From Muscardinus avellanarius (lineage: Eukaryota > Chordata > Mammalia > Rodentia > Gliridae), in assembly GCA_963383645.1 (NCBI GenBank), contig OY726558.1, positions 179,925,634-179,989,633 of the forward strand: DNA of 64,000 nucleotides, given 5' to 3'. Both the position numbers and the translations under genes were made by a program. Of the stretch, positions 55,922-64,000 are shown one piece after another (position 1 is the first letter of the stretch; each line of letters begins with the position of its first letter). The notes under the pieces were generated by a model that was not told the origin of the DNA, did not search any database, and was given only the letters and a program-made list of their open reading frames with translations.

Positions 55922-56156
55922 CTATTATGTATAATTTTTTTTTTTGCGGGTCTGGGGATGGAACCCAGAGGCATTTGACCTCCGAGCTACACCCCCTGCC
56001 CTGTTTTTTAATTCTTTATTTTGAAACCGGGTCTCACTGAGTTGCAGAGCCTCAGTAAGTAGCTGAAGCTGTCCGCGAACCGCAATCCTCTGGTCTCAGC
56101 CTCTCAAATGCTGGGATTACAAGCATGCGCTACCATGCCCAGCTCTATTATGTATA
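55922..56156 (-). mobile_element. SINE, B1-dID type, reverse, with perfect 12-bp duplication
   Basis: CTATTATGTATA at 55922-55933 and 56145-56156. Body: GGGGATGGAACCCAGAGGC, TCCGAGCTACACCCCC, TCTCACTGAGTTGCAGAGCC, CAGTAAGTAGCTGAAGC and GCATGCGCTACCATGCCC. Good preservation. Confidence 0.95.
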
Positions 56157-56239
56157 CTTTTAAAGCACAAATAATTTTAAAAAATGTTACAAATCCAAGA
56201 AAGTTGAGTGATACCAGATAACCTTAAAAATAAGATTGT

Positions 56240-56445
56240 TCAGCCGGGCGTGGTAATGAGTGTGGTAATGAGGACTGAACCCAGAAGCATTCTAACACTG
56301 GGCTACACTCTTCAGTTATTTTTGAAAGAGAATTCTCTAGGTTGCTCAGTCTCAGGATTTGCTGAGGCTATCCTCTAACATGGTTTCCTCCTGTCTAAAT
56401 CTCTCAAGTACTAAGATTATAGGCATGTACCACCATGCCTGGTTT
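56240..56445 (-). mobile_element. Diverged SINE in reverse orientation joined to a short forward SINE head
   Basis: 56242-56254 reads CAGCCGGGCGTGG, the start of a forward SINE. After a 12-bp tandem duplication of GTGGTAATGAGT type, the sequence becomes a reverse-orientation SINE (GGACTGAACCCAGAAGC, CACTGGGCTACACTC, AGGCATGTACCACCATGCC). The reverse part is well diverged. Confidence 0.75.
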
Positions 56446-57271
56446 ATAATACATCATTGTACAGATGTTGAGTTTTATGTTTTACTATCCTGCTTATATA
56501 ATTATTTATTTTTAACTAGTAGTTTTCCGAATTAAAAAATTCACTTTATGTATATGAATGTGAGTAGGTTGATGGTTAATAACCAGTAAGGATTATTCTG
56601 AAAGAAATTTTCTTCCCACCTATGTATCAATTATATGCTCTTCTTACCTGTATCATCCATCAATCAGAGTTTCTCTTGTGATCCAAGGAATATGTTTGAA
56701 ATTGTCTGCCTCATGTTATATTGAGGTTAATTATTTTGTCTATGGCTAGTGAGCAATGAAAAGTTAACTACTCTACAATCGAACTTGCCTCTAATTATGT
56801 TAACATTGTGTTCTATTTTACAAGAATTTTTAGTATAAACTTTCACTATAAAGATATAAAGAATTGTTCCCAAAGCAAGCCTAATCTGATTGTACCTGAA
56901 TTACTCATGAAATGTATACACCTTAGATTATTCAAAAATTATCTGTACACTTAATAAAGCAAGGTTAAAATATGGGGCTTGTATTTACACATCAACATAG
57001 GTAATGCATCATCTTCTATATATAACCATCATACTCCTCAATAATTTTTCTTAAATGCCTGAGTTGATAATTGGAACAATTTTCTATCTGATTTCTATTA
57101 TTAAGGAAAGTAGGATGTTTTCAAACCTCTTAAAAATCTGAAATTGTTTTAATAACTATTTATTTTAGATTGTAACTATGTTCTTTTCTCATTTTCAAAA
57201 TTCATGGTTTACAATTAAATGTTAAATTTTAATTGTTTTGTATTTGACTGCGAATTTAATAATTGGTACAC
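56446..57271. other. Intergenic DNA, nothing recognised
   Basis: No supported gene or repeat. Confidence 0.5.
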
Positions 57272-57293
57272 TGCAAAGTCCCTTTCTTTCTTT

Positions 57294-57373
<80 letters not shown>

Positions 57374-57590
57374 TGTGTTACTGTGGATGGAACCCAGGTG
57401 CATCCTACCTCCAAAGTACACCACAAGCCCAATTTTTTATTCTTTATTTTGAAACAGGGTATCACTGAGTTGCAAAGGGCCTCACTAAGTAGCTGAGGCT
57501 TTTGGCAAACTGTGATCCTCCATTCTCAGCCTTCAAAATTCTGGAATTACAAACATGTGCCACCAGACCTGTCTTGCAAAGTCTATTTCT
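57272..57590 (-). mobile_element. SINE, older B1-dID type, reverse, with (CTTT)n tail and 16-bp duplication
   Basis: TGCAAAGTCCCTTTCT (from 57272) and TGCAAAGTCTATTTCT (57575-57590) flank the element with two mismatches. The A tail has become a (CTTT)n array of about 95 bp on the plus strand (57281-57374). The body has GTGGATGGAACCCAGGTGC, ATCACTGAGTTGCAAAGG and CCTCACTAAGTAGCTGAGG. Repetitive Lys/Glu and Phe/Leu ORFs here are artefacts. Confidence 0.95.
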
Positions 57591-57604
57591 GCATTTAAAG
57601 ACAG

Positions 57605-57632
57605 AAACAACAACAACAACAACAACAACAAA
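57605..57632. repeat. (CAA)n microsatellite
   Basis: About nine CAA units just downstream of the SINE. Confidence 0.95.
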
Positions 57633-58439
57633 ACATCAAAATGGTCCTATAATCCAAACTACTCAACATTTGTGCTAAAAATTATTTGTAAATAAAGCAT
57701 GAGATATTAAAGAAACATTGTACATTTCTTGAATCTGTCAAAAAAAATCATCCTGAAGACTTTATACACCAAAATGATATCTTAACTGTTGAATTTGAGG
57801 CTTTCTGAAAAGGAATAAGTTAGTAATTTACTTCTCATTCTGTTGGACAAGTTTTGTATTTTTCACTTAAACTTTGAGACATTTTCTTCATTTTAATATC
57901 ATTTCTTATACTCTACTTATTTCCCTTTAGTCATTTTTTTTTAGTTTTTGGAATTTATATGAAGTGTTTCTATATTCTGACATGACATATCTCTCTCTTC
58001 CCACACCTGTCATTGTCTGATTAGGTGAATGAATGACTTTTTATTCTCCATTACCTTCTAGAATACCATCAGATGTGCCTAGAATAACCCAGTGGGCTTG
58101 TCTCTCTAAACCATGTATTTCTCTGCATTCAGCTGCTTGACCCCAATGTTTTCTTTAACCATATATTTCCAATTTCATGTTCTCCATATGAAGTCTATCC
58201 TTTGTACAAAGGCTTCATTTACTCCCCGAAAATGGCTCAGATCTTCATATTTTAAAGCCTTTTTATCTGAAATTAAAGCCTTGAGACCTAGAGAAAGAAA
58301 GAAAATATACTTAAAATAATATTTTATCTTCAATTACCATAAGAAAAGAAAGGAAAAATGAAATATTGAGGGTAGATAAATTTATTATATGTTTTAATAA
58401 AAGAACAAAGATATAGATGACATGTTTTGTAACATTTGT
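57633..58439. other. Intergenic DNA, nothing recognised
   Basis: No supported gene or repeat; short ORFs only. Confidence 0.5.
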
Positions 58440-58443
58440 CTCG

Positions 58444-58527
<84 letters not shown>
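58440..58527. repeat. Compound (CT)n-(TA)n microsatellite
   Basis: About 16 CT units pass into about 26 TA units. Confidence 0.98.
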
Positions 58528-58528
<1 letters not shown>

Positions 58529-58954
58529 CCAATTAGAAATTATGTGACACCAGCACACTTTGCTTCTGCAGATATTTTTCCCACCAGTTCTTTTTCTTAT
58601 TATTATTTTCTAGTTTATAAGGTAATAGTCTCTCTCTTTCCCGATGTTTCTGTTTTAAAATAAGTTGAATAAAAAGAATTTTCCCAAGTCATTAATAAGA
58701 GTTAAATGAAAGTTAAAAAAGACAACCCACAGAAGCAGACATATCAGAACTTAGTGTTTATCATTTTTTCTGCAACAATTTCATATTTTGCCTTGTAAAA
58801 TTCTCACAAGCCTTGATAAAAATTTTACAAATATTAATTTTGAAAGAGCCTTCAAACTCTTAACACAATCATAAACTTTCTAATATACATTAAATCATAA
58901 AATTAAAACTTACAACTTACTTTGTAACATATGCTTGATATAGACTCTGGGGAA
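58528..58954. other. AT-rich intergenic DNA, nothing recognised
   Basis: No supported feature. Confidence 0.5.
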
Positions 58955-59062
58955 GATAATACATTATATATTATATATACATTTATATTAATATATTATA
59001 TTATAGATTATATTATATATCATATATTATATTATATATGTTATTATATATATTATATATAA
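58955..59062. repeat. AT-only palindromic repeat
   Basis: TATTATATTATATAT-type units over about 100 bp with almost no G or C; self-complementary on many scales. Confidence 0.9.
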
Positions 59063-59582
59063 ATACAATTTCTCCTATGGACTATGAGTAGTACACAGTG
59101 CAGATAGTTTTTTTTTCTTCTTTATATACCCTCTAATGTGTAGAATGATATGGTAAGTATTAATAATAGCTAACATTTATCAGTAATGTCTCAACTATAT
59201 TTTAGACTCAAAAGACATCTCTAAGTTGTTACTAATACTTTCCATTTGACATTGAGGACATGAAGCTGTTTTATCTAATCTATCCCAATGTCACATACCT
59301 GAAAAATAGTAGAATTGAAAGTATATTTCTAAAGTTCATTTCTCTCCTTCAAATGAACATATTCTCCAGCAGGTCATGCTTCTGTCAGGCTGCTCTTGTT
59401 CTGCATTAGTTCCTGCCCACCCTAATGCCCGAACCTTTAAGTCACATTGGTCTCTGAATCTGAATTGGTTCTCCAGTCATTTTGACTCTTCAGTCTTATA
59501 ATATTTAAGAGTTTCTGTCCCCTTGATATTTGGCTTAGCTCTTTCAGCTACATTTAAAGAAAAAGAGAGCTTCTGCAGGTTT
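59063..59582. other. Intergenic DNA, nothing recognised
   Basis: 59380-59470 is less AT-rich but shows no recognisable feature. Confidence 0.5.
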
Positions 59583-59792
59583 TAATTTATATGTGAAATC
59601 TAAAACAGTTTAACTCCTTGAAGCAGGGAGTAGATTGAGGTTACCAGAGGTTGGGGGTAGAAACAAGGAGATGATGATGATCAAAGGGTACAAAGACCCG
59701 GATAGCTTGAGGGAGATTTTTTGTTTGTTTGTTTTGTTTCAAGATCCCCAGCACAATGTGGTGAATGTAGCTAAGAGTGGAACACTGATTGT
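59583..59792 (+). mobile_element. Old L1 3' UTR fragment
   Basis: TTTATATGTGAAATCTAAAAC, GGGAGTAGATTGAGGTTACC and AGAGGTTGGGGGTAGAAACAAGG follow the order of an old mammalian L1 3' UTR (the region with the GGTTACCAGAGG motif). It is interrupted or ended by the SINE that follows. Confidence 0.6.
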
Positions 59793-60000
59793 TTGTTTGT
59801 TTGTTTTTGTGCTTCTAGGGATTGAATCCAGGGACATCCTACCTCTGAGCTACATCCACACATTAATTTTCTTTATTTGGAAAAGGAGCCTTGCCAAAGT
59901 ATTAAGGCTGGCTTTTAATCTGTGACCCTCCTGTCTCAATTGACCACATGAATCCCAAGTACTGGAATTACAGGTGTCCACCACCATGCCTGGTTCACTC
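59793..60000 (-). mobile_element. SINE, older B1-dID type, reverse, with (GTTT)n tail
   Basis: TTGTTTGTTTG run, GGGATTGAATCCAGGGACATC, TACCTCTGAGCTACATCC, TGCCAAAGTATTAAGGCTGG and CAGGTGTCCACCACCATGCC. A short extra segment (TTGACCACATGAA) interrupts the B1-like part. Confidence 0.85.
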
Positions 60001-61022
60001 TATATTTCAATGTTGCTGGGAAAATGGATCTGAAATGTTCTCATCATGGAAGACATCTAATCTATGCACTGATAGACACCTCTACCATGAGGTTTAATTT
60101 GATCCTACCCCATGACCAAATGAGTTAGCTTGGCTTGATTTAGTCACTTCATGTCGTATTAAAAGTCTTAACATTAATGTGTATGCCATAATATGTCAGT
60201 ATATAGTAAAAAAAAAAGATGAAGATATTTTAAAAAGAAGATTGGGAATAAGAATGCAAATTTTCCAAGAACATAACTGACCAGAAGGCCTTAGTTTTTG
60301 CGATTTCTCTCTGTGATCGTAGGGTACTGATTGTGTACCAAGTCCTCTGAGGTTTGCTTGATCCTAAAAAGCTTTCCATGTAAATTCTTGGTAATTGCCT
60401 GTGGTTTGACCTCAAAAATTATGTTTGGTTTTTCAACTTGGAATGTTCAACTCATACTGTGATACCCAATCTCAGATCTTGTGAGAATCATTGGGGACTA
60501 TCAGATCAGCACTCAACAAAAACATGATTGGCATTTTGCCCTAGAAGTTTCTCCAAATGACAGTTTAGAAGTGTTAACCAACTCTCAATCACTACATAGA
60601 GAAAGGGTGACTTTGTAAAAAGGCTAAAAATATCAACTAAGTCACATTGACATATGTAGAGGTCTCTCAAAACATTGTTAAATCTAGGACTCTCAGTATT
60701 TGGTACACATTGTCTCTCAGTCATTAAGAAAGAGATAATAACAAGAGGAGGAAAATACAACCAAAGAACCCAAAAGTGATTTATGAAGGCTTCTAAGTAG
60801 TAATAGTAATGTTTAATAAATTATTTAAATTTGTCTTAAAAGAGAAAAGAAAAATCCATGTCATACCATATTATGTGACCTTTTCCTAAGGATAAGTGAC
60901 AGAAATTTTGAAGAGTCTTTTCTACTGAAAGATATAAATCCCAAATATGTGGACCTGGATGCAAGAAAAGTAATTTGGGATTATTTTTCTTTTCTTTAAG
61001 ATTAACTTTATGAGATCTGGGA
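60001..61022. other. Intergenic DNA, nothing recognised
   Basis: About 1 kb with no supported gene or repeat; ORFs below 85 codons only. Confidence 0.5.
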
Positions 61023-62939
61023 AACATTTTTTTAACAATTTTTTATTGAATATAAAAAGTATACATTTAAACTATATTTGGTGCCCTCTCCCCCCCTGCC
61101 CCCATTTTCCCTTCCCCCCTCCCACCAATGGTTGTCCAGGTTAACCATGTCTTATTCATAATTTTATACATGTTCAGATGTAGACCCTCATTAATTAAGA
61201 TCAGCCTTCCTCCTCTCCTATTTTTCCATTCAAACTTTGCTGGTATTTCCCCTCCATTATCTGGAGTCCCACTGGTATCCTTTTTGTTTCCTAGTTTGGG
61301 CATATTAGAGGAAACATATGTACCTTCTCCTTCTGTGTTTGTCTGATCTCACTTAACATAATGTTCTCCAGGGCTTTCCATCTTCTTGCAAATGATATAA
61401 TTTTGTTCTTCTTTATGGCTGAATAGAATTCCATTGTGTGTATTTCCCACAGTTTTGCTATCCATTCATCTATAGATGGTGATCTGGGTTGGTTTCATAT
61501 TTTGGCTATTACAAATTGTGCTGCTATGAACATAGGTATGCATATGTTGTTGTATTTCTCTGAATTCAACCCCTTTGGAAAGATACCCAGGAGTGGTATA
61601 GCTGGATCATATGGTGGATCTATTCCCACCTTTTTTAGGAATCTCCACACAGATCTCCATAGTGGTTGAACTAGTTTGCATTCCCACCAACAGTGTAAGA
61701 GAGTTCCTCTTTCCCCACATCCTTGCCAGCATTTGTTGTTGTTTGATTTCTTTATGCTTGCCACTCTGACTGGGGTTAGATGGAATCTCAGTGTAGTTTT
61801 GATTTGCATCTCCCTGATGGCCAGTGATGAAGAACATCTTTTCATGTATCTATTGGCCCTTTGTATCTCTTCTTTTGTGAAGTGTCTATTTAGTTCATTT
61901 GCCCATTTCTTGATTTCGTTGTTTGTTTTGCTAGTTTAGAATCTTTTGAGCTCTTTGTATATTCTGGATATTAGCCCCCTATCAGAGTGGTGGCTGGAAA
62001 AGATCCTTTCCCATTCTGTAGGCTTCCTCTTTAGGTTATTGATAGTTTCCTTTAATGAGAAGAAACATTTTAGTTATGTTATCCCATTTGTTTATTCTTG
62101 CTTTTATTTCCTGAGAAACCTAAAGAAATCAGTGGCCTTTCTTTATGCCAACAACAAATCCACAATAAAAGAAACAAAGAAAACAATTCCATTCACTATA
62201 TCCTCAAAACCAATAAAATACCTAGGAATAAACCTAACCCAAGATGTAAAAGACCTCTACAACAAAAACTATAAAACATTAAAGAAAGAAATTGAAGAAG
62301 ACCTTGGAAGATGGAAAGATCTCCCATGCTCATGGATAGGCAGAATAAGTATCATCAAAATGGCCATTCTGCCAAAACTGATCTATAGGTTCAATGCAAT
62401 TCCCATTAAAATACCAGTGACATTCCTCAGAGACCTAGAAAAATCAATCATGAACATCATATGGAGAAAGAAAAGACCTAGAATAGCCAAAGCAATTCTC
62501 AACAATAAGAAACATGCAGGAGGCATTACAATCCCAGACTTCAAACTATACTATAGAGCAATAGTAGTAAAAACAGCATGGTACTGGCACAATAACAGAT
62601 ATACTGACCAGTGGATTAGAATAGAAGATACAGAAACAAACCCACACATCTTTAGTCAATTAATCTTTGACAAAGGGGCCAAACACATATGCTGGAGAAA
62701 AGACAGCCTTTTCAACAAGTGATGCTGGGAGGAGAACTGGCTAACCATTTGTAAAAAGATGAATCTAAACCCCCATATCTCACCAAACACAGGAATCAAC
62801 TCAAGATGGATCAAAGACTTAGAAATTAGACCTGAGACTGTGAAGTTAATAGAGGAGAGCATAGGTTCAACATTACAATATACTGGCACAGGCAGTAACT
62901 TTCTCAACAAAACCCCCAAAGCTGAGGAACATTTTTTAA
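61023..62939 (-). mobile_element. L1 insertion with inverted 5' segment (twin priming) and target-site duplication
   Basis: 61036-62114 is L1 in minus orientation: A-rich tail at the left edge, 3' UTR, then the ORF2 C-terminus ([31 protein letters not shown]). 62115-62929 is an earlier ORF2 part in plus orientation ([45 protein letters not shown]). The inverted part ends at L1 position TPKAEE and the other begins at [11 protein letters not shown], so the break is nearly seamless. AACATTTTTTTAA (61023-61035) and AACATTTTTTAA (62928-62939) flank the whole. Least decayed L1 here: ORF2 stays open for about 200 codons of the inverted part, but it is truncated and inverted, hence inactive. Confidence 0.9.
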
Positions 62940-63051
62940 GTAAGGGTTTTGTTTCTTTCTCATGTTCAGGCTCTTGGTCATTTACTTTATAGTTGAATGA
63001 TAGTTGGAATATCACTTCTCCAAACATCATAATCATAGAAAATGAGAATAA

Positions 63052-63056
<5 letters not shown>
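62940..63056. other. Short intergenic stretch
   Basis: No feature recognised. Confidence 0.5.
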
Positions 63057-63102
<46 letters not shown>

Positions 63103-63108
63103 TGTGTA
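63057..63108. repeat. (GT)n microsatellite
   Basis: About 25 GT units with one A interruption. Confidence 0.97.
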
Positions 63109-64000
63109 ACTCAATGTTCTGATTCCAATACCTCCACAAAGAACTAGAGAGCTACTGGTTCCTGTTGGAGGGATTTAGCCACCAGGAGAGAAGAACCGGA
63201 GAGGCTGCCAGGACTACTTTGAGATGGACCAGTGGAAATTTGAATGATAACTCTGTTTTGAGGGAATGGGGGTATCTTGGAAATGGCCTGTAAGAACCCA
63301 TGCAATTTAATCCCACTTTGGAGGACATTGCCACCTGCATCTGACTGTTACCTAGGTGAGTGAGTCAGGATTCAGGAAGCTGCTTGTCTTCCCCAGGGAA
63401 TTTCTACTGACAGATGTTACTAAGTTACAGAGAAAAGGCAACCAAAAATGAAATGAGCCTGAGGGATTTTTCAAATTACTATTTCCACAGAAAATTGGGA
63501 TAAGATACACATTATTTTATACTTATAATAATCTAAGCAATAAATTTAGCCTCATACTGACTCTACCATTAATGCAGATGTAAACGTATTTTAAATCAGG
63601 TTTTATGAGATAATTTCAATGTTTTTAAAAGATTGAAAGACATCTTATATTTTGTTTGAGCCAGTTGGTTTGTGCTATCAGTGAATCTTTATGAAATGTC
63701 TAAAAAACTATAGTTATAACAAATTTAATCTTAGATCAATCAGCATTACAAATAACTACACGAGATGAAGACTGATACTTTACAGATTTATATACTTAGA
63801 CCCCTTAGTGTCTCTTTACCAAGAGTCTCAATCCTGTTTCCAGCCCTATAGAAATGGATATCTGCCTGCTCACAGACATTCCCTAAGTGTATCCTAAAAC
63901 ATCGTAGGGAATATGATTTCATTTTTTCTCTTTTGCTTTTATTCTTTGCTCTGTAACATGCAATGCTAGTATGGATATGTCATAAAAACATGAAAGAAAG
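63109..64000. other. Intergenic DNA, nothing firmly recognised
   Basis: 63120-63420 is less AT-rich (GGAGGGATTTAGCCACCAGG, GGCTGCCAGGACTAC) and may be a conserved or older repeat sequence. No gene is seen to the end of the window. Confidence 0.45.

Noticed and set aside
61946..62722. ORF of 258 codons as a possible gene
   Set aside because: It is the inverted 5' part of an L1 ORF2 plus unrelated leading codons; it is truncated and has no separate function.
1..64000. CRISPR arrays, operons, tRNA or rRNA genes
   Set aside because: The DNA is mammalian. tRNA-like segments are all parts of SINEs (7SL/B1-like half attached), and no regularly spaced repeat-spacer array exists.

Overview
The window is mammalian genomic DNA, most likely from a squirrel-related (sciuromorph) rodent. 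The protein-coding content is one gene, SLITRK5, encoded on the + strand. Its whole coding sequence (969 codons) lies in one exon at 16731-19640, behind a CpG-island promoter at about 12.7-14.45 kb. The rodent assignment is an inference from the SINEs. They are composite elements with a 7SL/B1-like left half and a tRNA-like (ID-type) right half, the B1-dID layout described in squirrels and dormice. Long AT-rich stretches without genes on both sides fit the gene-poor neighbourhood known for SLITRK genes.

Layout. 1-12.6 kb: AT-rich intergenic DNA with SINEs, a short L1 tail insertion and TTTA/TA microsatellites. 12.7-14.45 kb: CpG island with the likely first, non-coding exon; the best splice donor is at 14118/14119. 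14.1-16.7 kb: intron carrying long TG and CA tracts. 16.72-20.97 kb: last exon with the complete coding sequence and a 3' UTR of about 1.3 kb ending near an AATAAA. 21-34 kb: gene desert with a few less AT-rich stretches that could be conserved regulatory elements, a near-perfect hairpin at 27.3 kb and scattered SINEs. 34-64 kb: repeat-rich DNA dominated by 3' pieces of L1. Several L1s have their 5' part inverted, as expected from twin priming, and SINEs are nested among them.

SLITRK5 encodes a neuronal type I membrane protein with two extracellular leucine-rich-repeat blocks, one membrane span and a cytoplasmic tail ending in Trk-like tyrosine motifs. In other mammals SLITRK5 is a synapse organiser; nothing else in the window looks like a functional partner gene. 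No rRNA, tRNA, CRISPR or bacterial-type feature is present.

The most interesting observations are: a possible spliced upstream ORF whose stop codon would end one base before the SLITRK5 start; two L1 copies with seamless twin-priming inversions and target-site duplications; a direct duplication of about 370 bp spaced 10.6 kb apart; a perfect 23-bp inverted repeat; a SINE that lacks its 3' end yet keeps a perfect target-site duplication; and a 12-glycine tract in the SLITRK5 tail. I found no new multi-gene system. Repeat boundaries were read by eye and may be off by several bases.
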